DNA from: Chloranthus sessilifolius
Lineage: Eukaryota > Streptophyta > Magnoliopsida > Chloranthales > Chloranthaceae
Direction of reading: 5' to 3'
Length of the DNA: 64,000 nt
Assembly (NCBI GenBank): GCA_021018995.1
Contig: CM037590.1
Location: 83,608,097-83,672,096 of the forward strand
The position numbers were made by a program, and so were the translations under genes. The notes beneath the pieces are model-generated. The model saw only the letters and a list, made by a program, of their open reading frames with translations, made no database searches and was not told where the DNA came from. Positions within the stretch are counted from its first letter, which is position 1; each line of letters starts with the position of its first letter. This document shows positions 21,571 through 32,996 of the stretch, piece after piece.

Positions 21571-23495
21571 CTACACCCTTGCTTTTCTTTTTTGTGTGCA
21601 AAGGTCCTTCAAGAATTTGGCATAGGCAGGGACTTGTTTTATAGCATTAAGCAAGGGAAAAATAATCTTGACCTACTTGAAGGTCTCCATCATTTCCTCC
21701 ATCTGAGCATTCTCCTTATCAAAAGGAGATGGGCCAACAAGTGCATGAGGAAATGGAAGCTGTGGGACTGCTGGTGCCACAGTTGCATGCCTAACAACAT
21801 CATGATCAAATTTTTATTTTTTTCTCTTTTCTTCATTTATTATTTATTGTTGGGGCTCAACATTAGCCCCTTTATTCTATCCTTGCTGCTCTATAGTAGG
21901 GGATGAATTCATTAGTTCTTCAACACTCACATTTCTTCATTTTCACTCTCCATGGCCTCTTTAGCTATCCTGCCCACTAAATTGTCAACCACCCTGCCAC
22001 TCTTTAGGGTAGTGATTACATTAGCCTCCTCATAGGTAGAGAAGCCTTCTCCAATCATGTACTGTCCTTTAGGATTGGCCAAGGGTTGACTAGGCAACCT
22101 TCCCTCCTCTCTCTTATTCAAAACATTGTAAATTTGACCCAGCTGGTCCTCAATTTTTTTAATGCTTTGCCCATGAGAGTTCACAGTTTGTACCAAGTTT
22201 CCCAGATTTTATATTGATGCCAGTATTTGCTCTTTAAAGGAAGAGGATCTGGGTTGTGATGGGGGTAAGACCAACTGATTTGGCTGTAGGGCAGGCAACT
22301 GAAAATTTTGCCTTGGTGCATATCCTTGGTTGAATTGGTGCTAAGGTCTATATGGAGCTGCCAACTGCTGCTGCTACTAGGGCTATGGGTATGTGTCTTG
22401 TCTCCACCTCAAATTGTGGTGGTTTCTCCATGTGTACCCAGCAGGTTGCTGCCCATATGCTTGGGCAGCATTGGCATGTTCCATAACTAAGTCAGGGAAC
22501 TAGTTGGTTGATGGACATTCTTAAAGTAAATATATAAGAGATTAACATATCAGACTTGCCTCTTCCACTTGTGCAGCCATCCTAGGCTGCATCACATTCA
22601 TTAATTTATCAAACTTTAAACTCAGATTGTCCACCTTCCTTTCTAATTCACTCTGCACCTTGACCTCATACATTCCACCTCTAAGGGTGGATTCTTTCAC
22701 TAATTTAGCTGGGGTCTGGCTGTCATTGCGAAACAGTGACTCCTACTACATGGAATTTTCACCTATAATATCAAACAACTCACATGCCTCTTCAGTTGTC
22801 TTGTGGAGGTAAGTACCCCCACATGAGGCATCTTCCATGTCCCTACTCTTGGGATTAATTCCTTGGTAAAAGACTTACACAAGTTGCTACTGTAGAATTT
22901 GATGGTGGGGACATTGTTTTAACATTTCTTGAAACCTCTTCCATGCCTCATAAAAATCTTCAATTGAGGACTGAGTTAATGACAACATGTTGGTCCTCAT
23001 ATAACTAGTTTTATTCATGGGAAAGAATTTTGTCAGAAATTGGCTTTAGAGGTCACTCCATGTCTGGATGCTATTGGCTGGGAGCTTAGAGAGTTAGGTG
23101 CTGGCTTTATCCTTTAAGGAAAAAGGAAAAAGCCTAAGTTTGGTGGCTTCAGGTCCCAGGCCAGCAATGTTAAATGTGGTGTAAAGTGCCAAGAATTGAT
23201 TAATGTGCTTGTAAGGATCTTCCTTACTGAGCCCATGAAAAGATGGCAGCATGTTAATGATGGTGGACTTGATTTCATAATTTCCCTCAACTGAAGGAAA
23301 TTGTATGCAGAAGGGAGATGTGTAATCCCCACATGCATTATATTCCTTTAGAGTCCTTTGCCTCTCAGCCATTACCGTTGGCTCAGTGTCAACAATAGGG
23401 GCTTGTGTGGTGTTTGTCAGTCTAAGGACCCTTTCAACCTCAGGAATTGGAGATTCCAACTCAAGGTTAAGAGACTGTCTACCAAGCATACACAC
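21571..23495 (-). pseudogene. gag of element C
   Basis: Athila-type Gag, beginning near MCMLGRQSLNLELE (23495) with the capsid blocks YTSPFCIQFPSVEGNYEIK, MLPSFHGLSKEDPYKH and LRLFPFSLKDKA. The part at 22196-21927 matches the post-knuckle region (VNSHGQSIKKIEDQLGQI, KREEGRLPSQPLANPKGQY, then the TLKSGRVVDN block) that recurs in A, D and E. Broken fossil. Confidence 0.85.
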
Positions 23496-25329
23496 ACAGA
23501 ATCAGTAGGTAAAGAAAATGCTCACAGCACACAAAAAACATATAAACAAAATTACAACTCAACAGAGTTACAACTAAACTAATGACAGGGAATTCAACAC
23601 AAATGGACTGAGATTTAGGATAAAAGAAGTGTAAACAGAGCTAGCTAAACTCCAGCTATAGCTCTAGCTTTTCCCTGCTACTATTATCCAATTCTGCAAA
23701 AATTCCATAAAAAATCAGTAGTACTTTTTATTCTATTAAAGGCACAACTACAAAATATTTTCTAGACAAAATTACAATACAACTCAGGTCTACTAATGTG
23801 GCAGCCCGGATTTCAACACCCAAAAACCCGTGCCATCAGCATGATCCTCCAGACCGTGCCCCATGGATATGTACAGAACATTGGTATAACAAGCAATAAT
23901 AGAGAGATAAAACAAATAACTGCATAAAGCAGAATAGTGACTATGCCCATCGGGCACATACAAAAGACAGTTCTACTTTCATGCCACTGCATGAACAGAG
24001 AACCGATCCGAACCATCAGTGATAAACAAATCACCCCAGATGGTTCGCCCAAAAGAATTATATCTATCTAATTACATTGTTTATTAAAATAAAGGCTTGA
24101 CATACCAAGCCATACAATCTGCTCTCAAAACTGACTCTCTATCAAAGTACATAGCAGAGTCTCCTAGAAGAAGTCCTCAAGAGGGGGCTCCAACTCGTCC
24201 CCAGGCACGTAATTCAAATCCCCCGGATCCACGTCTCCCGAAGCCCCGGCCGCTGCTAATAATGGACCTGCGACGTATATTCTAAAGGGTGAGCTATATC
24301 CTAGCTCAATAGGGAACAACACAATGAATATATAAGTCAAAATCTCACATATATTCCATGATATTCTAAGCATGATGTATCTATGCACTTGCTGGAAAAA
24401 TAGTTTAAAAGATTGTAATTTGCATTTAAATTTACTGGTAGTTCGCATGTTTCACTTTACTGTTAATTAATCATGAATGACACTGAACAGGCCTAAAGCA
24501 AAACTTAAATTTTCAACTTAAGTAATCCCCGAGCAATATAGCATCGAGCCCCGATGGAATACCCTTCATCGTCGTCTAAATAGACAGTTGTTAAAATATA
24601 TTCCCAGGGAATACTATCCAAGCCCCTTTCTCAATAGGCGGTGGGGTTAAATCTCATCTCAACATCCCTGGGATGTACTTACTGTGTACGGATAAACCTC
24701 CGTACCGATGTACGGATTGGCCGCTGTACCGGTCACGGATATCCTGCTGAGTCAGTCGTGGGTATCCCGCCACGTCGGTGAGGTATCCTAAACAAATTTC
24801 AAATAACAAAAAGAACATGTGCTTTACATATAGTTGTTCACCGTGTAAATGTGCTATCTTATATCAATTAGGCCTTAACAGTAGTTATTCAATCTTACTT
24901 ACATTCCTGGGATGTCTAAATTACTTGCATCACACTGATGCCTTTATCACTTTCTTATCCCCTGGGGATGCCTCATTTTCATTAACTTACTTGGTCTCAG
25001 TTATTCGCATCACACTGATGCCTTTATCACTTTGTTGATGTCACACATACACCCATTTTTACAAAGATTTACACAGTTAAAATCTTTTTAATTTGATCTC
25101 TATATCACTACATACATGCTCTTGCAATTAAAGTACATGCTCAAGGTGTTCCCTACCTCAAGTCTCTGAAGGTCCAAGCATCAAGGTCTCACGCAGCTCC
25201 CTATGCTTGCTTTCACATGTACCACCTATGGTATATCATAACACATGCAACACATCACTAAAGATGCAATAGAGAAGGTCCTAGACCCTCCATGAACCTC
25301 AAGGTCCAATTGAAAAGTCAAGTGAAACT

Positions 25330-25690
25330 ACTAAAATCAATTAATCGAACCCTAAATCGATTAATCGATTAATCGAAATCCAACATGGCAAAGTCGATTC
25401 TCAAATCGAGTAGTCGAAAGTCTGAAATCGATTAGTCAATCCCAAATCGATTAATCAGAATCCAAAATCGATTAATCAATTTCCCAAATCGATTAGTCGA
25501 TTTCCCCAAGTCTTTTCTCTCCAGTCACTGGAGGTACCTAGTCGATTAGTCGATTTCCAAATCGAATAATCAAAATTCAAAATCGATTAATCGATTTCCA
25601 GATCGATTAATCGAAATCGGGCATCCTTGCTTTTTCAACTTCTAGACCAAAATCGATTAATCGATTCTCAAAATCGATTAATCGATTTAG
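25330..25690. repeat. AATCGATTAATCGATT word island in the solo LTR
   Basis: About a dozen and a half copies of AATCGATTAATCGATT and of shorter or decayed forms (AATCGATTAGTCGATT, AATCAATTT) sit between ordinary sequence at 15- to 50-bp intervals. The word is fully self-complementary. Unlike the Athila LTRs, this island lies downstream of the TATA box in transcript direction. Confidence 0.88.
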
Positions 25691-26060
25691 CCAGACTCAG
25701 CCCCTTTTCGGGCTGTTCCTCCAAATCTTTTCCTCATTAATTCCTCCCTTTTTCTATGCCTTTTAATCTATCTTTTAATTACATTTAACTAATTTTAATC
25801 ATCTACAATTTATGCATTTACTTTAATTAGAAACTCACCTCCAATTAAATCTCAATTTGATCAATTTTCTAGGTTGGAATGGCTAGGGTTCCAACTTTGT
25901 TTCAACGATTTCAATCGCGTTGAATCTGGCAATCAATGCTTGATCCCCTCTTGGTTTGCATTAATTTTTGGCTCAATAACTCCTCTTTACTCTCTCTCTC
26001 TCTCTCTTCTTAACTCTCTCTTCACCAACCCAAACAAAAGAATTCTAGGGTTATTAAACC

Positions 26061-26069
26061 CTTATATCC
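26061..26069 (-). promoter_or_regulatory. TATA box of the solo LTR
   Basis: The minus strand reads GGATATAAGG, with a GA-rich stretch just downstream, as in many plant LTR promoters. It sets the LTR's direction as minus. Confidence 0.55.
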
Positions 26070-26296
26070 TCTCTCCGATTTCGGTACTAAGCGCATACAC
26101 TAGAGATAGGTGTGCGTGACCACTAACTCACTCTATACACTACACTTATGTCACATTGACATCACATTAGTTCATCACTTCACGAGTCCACTATTTGACC
26201 ATCACTTGGTCAAACCTACGACCAGTCGGGCATGGATCTCGAGGTCACTGATTAACGCTCAATTTTTCAGGATATTACAACTAAAAAGACCAATAT

Positions 26297-26313
26297 CCCC
26301 GACAGCGGTGCCA
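26297..26313 (-). promoter_or_regulatory. Primer binding site of element C (tRNA-Asp type)
   Basis: The minus strand reads TGGCACCGCTGTCGGGG, matching the tRNA-Asp 3' end used by Athila (TGGCGCCGTTGCCGGGG) with a few differences. It lies 6 bp inside the 5' LTR. Confidence 0.85.
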
Positions 26314-26771
26314 AAAACTTGTTGATTATCTCAGAGTGTTGTCTTATTATTGGTGAGAAAACAATGGTGAAGAAAAATAAATCAAAAAGTGAAGAGATGA
26401 AAATTGGTGAAAACAGCAAGTCAGAAATACACAACCTACAAGATACAGGGCAGTTGTAGCAAGTTTTGAGTAAGTAAGAGTTTGTCTCACAGAGAAATTG
26501 ATCTAGAATCCAAAATGGGTTATATTAGTAGGCCTCCAGATCTAGCTACAGATCTGACAATCCTAGAGAAAGGGAGTTGCGTGTCACAACTACACTAACT
26601 AAAACTAAAAGAATAGAAGGAAGTGTAGTCCTATCCTAAAGAAAGGGTTATGAAGAAGGTGGTGATGGTGTGTGTTAAAATAAAGATAAAAATAGTAGGA
26701 AGTAAACAATTAAGCTAAGGTTAATACAATTAGGTAACTCAGATTTAGGGTTGTCTCTGCAACAGTCCTTT

Positions 26772-27476
26772 AGATGGCTATAAGCACATCTGCCAGGAAG
26801 ATGTATCTAACTCAACTCTTATGGTTTGGCCTGGTCTCTTAAGGCTATAACCTGTCCACTTCAATGGTCACAGGCTATCTAATAGAGAGGATCAAATCAC
26901 ATGAATTAAATCAGAAAACCAATCTGATCAATAAAATAAATTGATCTTAAGGCTATAACCTATCCACTTAAATGGTCACAGATTATCCAATAGATGTCCT
27001 CCACCCAATGGATCAAATTAGAATATTAAAATAATTGCAGACACCATGTTTGCCAGGCTACAAGCTCAGGCATCCATGGGAGCAAATAGCTCTTGAAAAA
27101 GTAGTGGAAACCACAGTTGTTCAAGGGCTATTTGGGGACTAAAATGCAGCTGGTCATCGCTACAAAAGGCTTGCAACGACTCAGCTCACAAGTCTGCAAT
27201 CTCTACAGGGAAATCAAATCTAATATCTGATGTTGGTCAAGTACAACAGAGGGGAGCTTGTTCCTGCAACAACCTCTCACAAGGCTATAAGCTCAAGCGC
27301 AATGGAAAAGAATCCCTCTTAGATTTGTGGCTTGAAATCACCCTAGGGATATAGTCTGTCCACTTAAATGGTCACAGACTATCCACAGAGGTTATCCACA
27401 CCACAAAGGACTGAGATGGAACAAGAAAATTGTTGCTACCACCATGGTCTCAGGGCTACAAGCTCAAACTTCCATG
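26772..27476 (-). other. Stem-loop series in R/U5 of 5' LTR C
   Basis: The same series as at 9282-9990. The clearest kind I stem is ATAGTCTGT/ACAGACTAT at 27351-27382, a perfect 9-bp stem. Element A uses ATGATCTGT/ACAGATCAT at the equivalent hairpin, so two base pairs have changed on both arms. Confidence 0.7.
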
Positions 27477-27849
27477 GGTATTTCAAATTAACTCAAGTCC
27501 TAAATGTATGGCATAGATTGAACAAAACTATGGATAAATAGGAAAATAACAGATTGAATAAATATTAAAATAAACATTCATTGTTTAAACCAATACTTAT
27601 AATGAGATGTCCTCAAGGCAGTAGCCTTGTGCATAACCGCTGATCAACAAATCCCAATGTTTATAAAACCCATTACAAAAACTGATGAAACTAAGCCTAA
27701 TTGATTATAGAGAATATAGCCATCAAGTGCTTGGCTAAGAAAGAAGAAAATAAATGGAAAAAGAAGTGATCAAACCCTAACCCTAATCTGCTCGAGCTCA
27801 CAACTGACTGAGGTTGAAGGAGAGATATTTTTCTAAGTTAAATATATAG

Positions 27850-27858
27850 CTTATATAC
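27850..27858 (-). promoter_or_regulatory. TATA box of the 5' LTR of C
   Basis: The minus strand reads GTATATAAG. It is the expected pol II promoter for the element transcript, with the word island 200 to 750 bp upstream. Confidence 0.68.
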
Positions 27859-28059
27859 TCAGTCACTAATGCCTTAGCCAAGAGAAGATTAAACTCTAAT
27901 TTTCTTACAGATGTGGCTTGGTTACAACCCTTAAATGCCTTGGGATGTGTGCCTCAAGATTAAGGCCTCTAGATGTGTGCCCTACACTTGGGAAAACTCC
28001 TAAAAGGTCCCTAAGTAAAGACTGAGAAGTGGAGAACCCAAGCTTCTCGGGCTGGCTTT

Positions 28060-28600
28060 GTACTTTAATTCAGTCGCGCAGTTGTAGAGTGCTCGCAAGG
28101 TGGGAGTTGGCTTAAAAGGTTTATCACTCGTACAGAAAGATTTTCCATGTCGCACAGTTGAGCTTCAGATATTTCACTCGCGTAGGTGTCACGTGGATGA
28201 ATCACTGAATTCTGCACCTCGCGTGGATAAGCCCTGAGTTCCCGTGCGGTTGTTCGCCAGGATGGATTTGTCACTTCCCGTGACTGGCTTGGACACTGTA
28301 GTGTGTGAGAGCTGCGGGAGAGCTTTTCTGGGTTTCTCTCTCTTCCAAAGCTATGTGAAAGTTGCGTGAGCAGCTGGAGCCTTATATCTAAATGAGTTAC
28401 GCGAGAACTCTTTGCGCGGCATTTCTTAGGTTGTTTTGCCATGGACTCCGCGAGAGCCTCACGACATGAACTGAGAATGAATTGCCCTAACTTCGCGAGA
28501 ATGATTTCTGAAGCTCCTCTTCAGTGAGCTGTGCAAGAGCCACATCAGGTAGCTTTGTTATAGATTTAAACAGTGCAAGGTAGCATTTCTACTGTGCGAG
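28060..28600. repeat. CTCGCGAG word island in U3 of 5' LTR C
   Basis: Partner of the island at 10545-11125, with words such as CTCGCAAGG, GTCGCGCAG, CGCGAGAAC and CCGCGAGAGCCTC. Differences from the partner are mostly C-to-T or G-to-A at CpG, as expected if the words were methylated. Confidence 0.85.
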
Positions 28601-28938
28601 ATAACACCTCTGCTCCTTTGTTGTAATGTATATGCTGCTGTTGGGGCTTTCTCCACTCACATCAATACTTCTCTCATCTACTAGACTTCCTTGGTCCATC
28701 ATGATATGCAAAATAGTCACTATGGTATGTACCACCATGGTATTCCATCAATCTTTGGCTCAGCAGTCATCCCTGGCTTGAATTCTCTCTTTTTGGCACC
28801 AAAGGCATGGACTTTGTATTAAGATGCACAAATTATTACTAACTATAAAATACGCTAAACAAAGAGTTATTAGTCAGCTTCAAGGTGTAGTAAAGGCTAG
28901 GTTAAGAGGTGAAAAGTGGTTCTTTTCAATGAATAACA

Positions 28939-28943
28939 CCCTC
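28939..28943. other. Target-site duplication CCCTC (right copy, element C)
   Basis: CCCTC directly after the right LTR of C, matching 8825-8829. The pair shows that everything between was brought in by one integration event plus later nesting. Confidence 0.9.
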
Positions 28944-29099
28944 TAAAGTATATCTTCGAGAAACCTGCTACCTCCGAAAGATCGCCCCATGGCACATGTT
29001 ACTACAAGAATTCGACATCACCTATGTCACACAAAAATCTGTCAAAGTACAAGTGATCACTGATTACCTCGTTTACTTACCACTCCCTGACGACGAGCC

Positions 29100-29560
29100 T
29101 ATGCACGTAGACTTCCCTGATGAAGACCTACTCTCAATTCATAACGAAGAGCCCGATAAAACCTCATGGACTCTATACTTCGATGGTGCTCTTAACCACA
29201 AAGGGAAAGGTATCAGGATAGTCCTACTAAGCCCAGAAGGAGTAGTCATACCAAAGGCTTTCCTGCTCAACTTCCCAATCACCAATAATATTGCAGAATA
29301 TGAAGCTTTCATCCCCAGACTACGAGCAACATTATAGTTGGGCGTCAAGCAGTTGAAGACGATTGACGACTCAAAACTTTTGATATTGCAAGTCATTGGG
29401 GAGTGGAAAACAAAGAAAAGAAGACTGATGGCCAATCTAGAAACAACTTAGTTCTTGATAAAGAAATTTGAAAGAATTTCCTTTACACACATTCTCAGAT
29501 TAGAGAATGAGCTTGCGGATTCCCTCTCCACGTTAGCCTTAGTCATATAAATACCGATCG
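29100..29560 (+). pseudogene. Additional ('archaeal-type') RNase H of element B
   Basis: The motif WTLYFDGALNHKGKGI opens a second RNase H fold, followed by IVLLSPEG and ITNNIAEYEAFIPRLRATL (acidic residue in the EYEA block) and a later region ending in LADSLSTLA-like sequence near 29515-29545. Tat-lineage gypsy elements are known to carry this second RNase H after the usual one, so it supports the family call. Broken fossil. Confidence 0.82.
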
Positions 29561-29759
29561 GACAAATTACAAAATCCTACTTCATCGAGAGACTAACGAT
29601 GCCAGCACACAAGGTATCTTGGTAAGTGAAACCGAAACTACCAATCGAACCAGAAGCTCGCACGAATGAAGGGCAGCCTGCCCCAAGTATTCCCACAGAG
29701 AAAGAAGCCACCATCACTACTTTCAGATTCGAGAAATCACCAAATGATGACAGACAACC

Positions 29760-30640
29760 ATGGTAGTTCGACATTTAAAATCATACGACAAGGCTACTTT
29801 TGGCCAACAATGATAAGGAATTACCACCACTATGTCTAATGTTGTAGACAATGCCAAGAACATGCCGCACTCATTAAAGCTCCATCAGTGGCATTGAACC
29901 CTATAACTTTGCCATGGCCATTCTCAATGTGGGCCTTTGATATCATCGGGCCCTTCACAAACACAATTGGGAACACTCACAAGCATGCATTCATACTCAC
30001 TGTGATCGAATACTACACCAAATGGGCAGAAGCTGAATCTTATGTCAGAATCACCACTTCAAAACTCATGAAGTTTATTATTCCGAATATTATCACCCAG
30101 TTTAGAGTACTCAAGATGTTCGTCACCGACAATGGACCGTAGTTCATCGCAGAGAAGATGAAGAAGCTATGCAAGAAATTCAGCATCGATCTACACCACT
30201 CATCACCACCCTCAAGGAAATGGACAAGCAGAAGTTACAAATAAAATGCTAATTCAAATTCTGAAACAAACAATGGAGTCGACTGGCTTGAACGATTACC
30301 AGAAGCACTCTGAGTCTACAGGACTTCTATACGTATGATCACTAGCCAAACTCCCTACCTCCATACGTACGGGATGGAAGCAATCCTACCCTACAAGATA
30401 CAAGTGTCATCACTATGAATCCAACTCGATGATGAGTTATCCCTAGACAAGAGGAGAATTACTCTACTCGCTGAACTAGAACAACTCGATGAGGTATGTC
30501 TAAGGGCAGCTGATCACGCTCAGGTATATCAAAGGAGAGTGGCTAGAGCTTATGATAAGAAAGTCCTCGAGCGAACTTTCGATATTGGAGAATTAGTCAT
30601 AAAAAAAATCATACCTTCCAAACATGCCCATCCAAAAGAA
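29760..30640 (+). pseudogene. Integrase of element B
   Basis: Integrase region. A zinc-binding part around 29760-29870 (CRQCQEHA) leads into the catalytic core at 29888-30142, with the first acidic block WAFDIIGPF, then FILTVIEYYTKWAEAE and the second acidic block VTDNGP. Beyond this HPQGNGQAEVTNK-like sequence carries the third acidic residue, and VARAYDKKV precedes the C-terminal part. Broken fossil. Confidence 0.8.
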
Positions 30641-30779
30641 AAACTGAAATTGAACTAGGAAGGCTCATATGTTATAGCAGCCGCATACCCAGAGAATCCA
30701 TACAAGCTGGTGAACCAGGATGGGGAAGAACTCCCCAGCCCTTAGAATGCCATGTACCTCAGAAGATACTATCCATGAC

Positions 30780-31365
30780 CCTGTGATTGTCACATCCTGT
30801 AGTCAAAATACTTTTACTTATCACTCCCGTAGACATCACGACTCATTCAGTGGTCGTACACCTTCAATTCTCATAATACCTTTAAGCCTTTCAATTTACT
30901 ACCCACCTTCTTATTCAAGCAATTTGATCAAAGGACTAGTGACATACCTGACCTCTTTCAAATGCATGGGTAACACCCGATTCTCATCCCCTTCCCCTAC
31001 CATTGGAGGAGACATTAAAGCACAGAAAATGAAGATGTTAGGCTCAATCAAAACTCACCATTCTTGCATTAGCTGCTAGCAGGTTGCTTATAAAAAAAAT
31101 GAGAGAGAGCAATACGATGAATGAATCAGTCAATGAGCTCAGGGAAGCATAAGCAAATCCGTGAGGACATCCCTAGTAACTCTACTAGAAATATATAAGC
31201 AAGCTGCAAGGGCATCCCTGATGTCCCCATATTACTAGATGTCCTCGTAAGCTAGTGGGAGGAGGACAAACTCCCGCTAACCTTAGAATGTGAGACTTTG
31301 ATGGTGCCAAAACATGACGGGGAGCTCAATCATGGCACCCCATGTCCCCCTCTGAGAAAAAAAAC
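30780..31365 (+). other. 3' noncoding region of element B
   Basis: About 590 bp after the integrase with no supported coding sequence. It holds the loosely repeated phrase GCAAGCTGCAAGGGCATCC-like near 31140-31220 and ends in the purine run GAGAAAAAAAA just before a possible LTR start at 31366. It is probably the 3' untranslated part of the Tat/Ogre element. Confidence 0.5.
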
Positions 31366-31667
31366 TGTTACATGCCCTTTTTAGAAAGCGTCAGATATAA
31401 ACTATTCCCTCACTTCACAGAGCCTTGTCGCTTCTTTCACCCTTTATTTCTTTTTTCAGATGATATGTCAATAGCCTCCCAGGATATTTCCAAAACTAAA
31501 ACCAAAAATTGGTGAATGATGACTGATGCAATCACCTACTATACACCACACACCCCTTAATAATGACCACAAGATGAAATGACCATATCAAAGGTAGACC
31601 CCTAATATTCGATAGATACAACTAAACGACCTCTTGTTGAATTGTTTTACCTTGTAATTATTAAGAT
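31366..31667 (+). repeat. Possible start of 3' LTR of element B
   Basis: TGTTACATG follows directly after the polypurine run GAGAAAAAAAAC, the usual arrangement of polypurine tract and LTR start, and a TATA-like ATATAAAC lies about 30 bp inside. Only about 300 bp are present before element D begins. No second copy is in the window to confirm it, so the call is tentative. Confidence 0.35.
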
Positions 31668-32105
31668 GTTAAAAACAGTAAACTAAAAGAAAAATCACAC
31701 CAAAAGAGAATTTGGACACCAAGGTAAAGCACAAGCCTGCAAGACTTCAGGGCAGTTGTGGCAAGTTTTAAAAGGTAAGTACAAGTTGTCCACAGGGAAA
31801 TGTGTTAAAGAATATAACAAATCTCCATATCTGGAACAGATCTGGCACTCTAATCTATTCTAACTTAAAATAAAGCAAGAAAAAGATAGAGGAGAGGTAT
31901 TTTTTTGTTGTCACTTTAAACTAAAACTATAGAAAACTAAATCTAAATGCAGCTGATTCAGAGATGAATAGAAAATAGATTTGAAGAATAGAGAAAAGGT
32001 TTTAGGGAATTAAAATCAAATATGGAGAATAGTAGCTTGGGATTTGGTCTCACTAAAAATTGATTGGTTAAACAGCAATGCAGGGGATGGATCTACAGCT
32101 ATCCT

Positions 32106-32302
32106 TCATCTGGCTACAAACACAAATGCAAAGTAGAATAATCCAATCTAAACCAGAGGGTTGAATTGATCTTAAGGCTATGATCTATCCACTTCAATGG
32201 TCACAGATCATCCTAGGGATTTCCTTCAATCCAAAGGCTTCAATTAGAACAAGAAAAGCACTACAGATATTGTGGATGTAAGGCTACAAGCTCAGGCATC
32301 CA
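32106..32302 (-). other. Stem-loop series in R/U5 of LTR D
   Basis: Kind II hairpins have arms GTGGATG/CATCCAC around AAGGCTACAAGCTCAGG (32272-32302, perfect 7 bp) and CATCTG/CAAATG (32106-32128). The second pairs in the transcript with one G-U wobble. A kind I hairpin lies at 32180-32211 with ATGATCTAT/ACAGATCAT, again pairing with a G-U in the transcript. Confidence 0.68.
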
Positions 32303-32702
32303 CGTGAGCATTAAATCTAGGAAAATCTAATGGAAATCAAAAGATCTATAGGTTAAATGAATGGGCATTCCCAAATACATAAATCCTATAAAAAATCTAA
32401 TGGAATCAAAAGATTTATAGATTTAAATGATCATTAAAACTAATAATTCATTGATTCAAATATATCTTATAAGAAATTGTCCTAAGATCTGCAGCCTCTG
32501 CTCCATCCAATCCTCATACAAGCTCTTAAACCTCTTAATTTTATAGATCTACCTTACCCTAGATGCTAAAAGGATTTAGCCAACCATAGTTGGGCTAAAG
32601 AGAGAATGGGGAAGAGGGAAGAAGGCTAGAATTTTGAGGGGAAGAGAATTCAAAATTGATCTCTGGATTTCTCTCGATGGTTCTTCTATTATGCTTCTCC
32701 TC

Positions 32703-32711
32703 TATTTATAC
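32703..32711 (-). promoter_or_regulatory. TATA box of LTR D
   Basis: The minus strand reads GTATAAATA, in the place equivalent to the TATA boxes of A and C relative to the stem-loops. Confidence 0.6.
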
Positions 32712-32996
32712 TCTTCCCCCTCTGTTCTCAGATCTGCTTTAGCCAATCAGAACAAAAGGAAATAATTCTGTTAGGCTTGCTGATGTGGCTAATTTCTCAT
32801 CTAGAAGCTCCCACAAATTGGTTAGAATTGGGTAAGCACACGTGAGGTAGTTAAAGCATTCACATTCTTGCTCATTTGCATTCCAAAAATACCCTCCAAG
32901 TGTTGGTTTGCACTTTTTCTGGGTTCCTCTCGGCTCCCGTTGAATCGGTGGCTTCCAATTTTGTCTAAGTGAACTCTAGCAATGCGGCATTTGGAA

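Larger units (their letters stand above)
23797..26279 (-). mobile_element. Solo LTR, probably Tekay/Del-like Ty3/gypsy
   Basis: A 2,483-bp unit with TG...CA ends (TGTGGCAGCCCGG ... GGATATTACA) and a 5-bp duplication ACTAA at 23792-23796 and 26280-26284. Read on the minus strand it starts TGTAATATCCTGAAAAAT and ends CCGGGCTGCCACA, the style of Tekay/Del chromovirus LTRs. A TATA box (GGATATAAG) sits at 26061-26069. No internal region is present, as expected after LTR-LTR recombination. A CT microsatellite lies near 25990-26010. It carries its own word island at 25330-25690. Confidence 0.82.
23496..26296 (-). other. Leader of element C, interrupted by a solo LTR
   Basis: The PBS-to-gag leader of C: 23496-23796 and 26280-26296 belong to C, the rest is the inserted solo LTR. 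The C-derived part is A-rich and resembles the leader of A. No gene was seen. Confidence 0.7.
8830..28938 (-). mobile_element. Element C: Athila-type Ty3/gypsy retrotransposon, both LTRs present
   Basis: A minus-strand element of about 20.1 kb including a nested 2.5-kb solo LTR (about 17.6 kb without it). In element order: 5' LTR 28938-26320, primer site, leader, gag, protease, RT, RNase H, integrase, a noncoding stretch with a word island, a long env-like ORF region, about 2 kb of 3' noncoding sequence, polypurine tract, 3' LTR 11450-8830. Flanking CCCTC duplications confirm both ends. By eye the first ~260 bp of the LTRs differ at about 8% of positions, mostly transitions, suggesting an age of some million years. 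Structure complete but coding parts broken, with well over ten breaks. Confidence 0.92.
26320..28938 (-). repeat. 5' LTR of element C
   Basis: A 2,619-bp LTR that begins TGTTGATT and ends GAATAACA on the + strand. The primer site lies directly inside it at 26297-26313. Modules in transcript direction are U3 with the CTCGCGAG island (28060-28600), TATA box (27850-27858), the stem-loop series (27476-26772) and the U5 end shared with A, D and E. Confidence 0.92.
28944..31667 (+). mobile_element. Element B, right piece: Tat/Ogre second RNase H, integrase, 3' region
   Basis: Continuation of element B to the right of element C. It opens with the end of the first RNase H (LLQEFDITYV near 28996), then an additional RNase H, integrase and a 3' noncoding part, ending where element D begins at 31668. 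The order RT - RNase H - extra RNase H - integrase is specific to the plant Tat lineage. Broken, with several breaks. Confidence 0.82.

Noticed and set aside
25980-26010. CT microsatellite as a functional element
   Set aside because: GA/CT runs near the start site are common in plant LTR promoters; nothing here sets it apart.
30720-31079. 119-residue open frame after the integrase of B
   Set aside because: It starts inside the integrase C-terminal region in another frame and has no recognisable domain.
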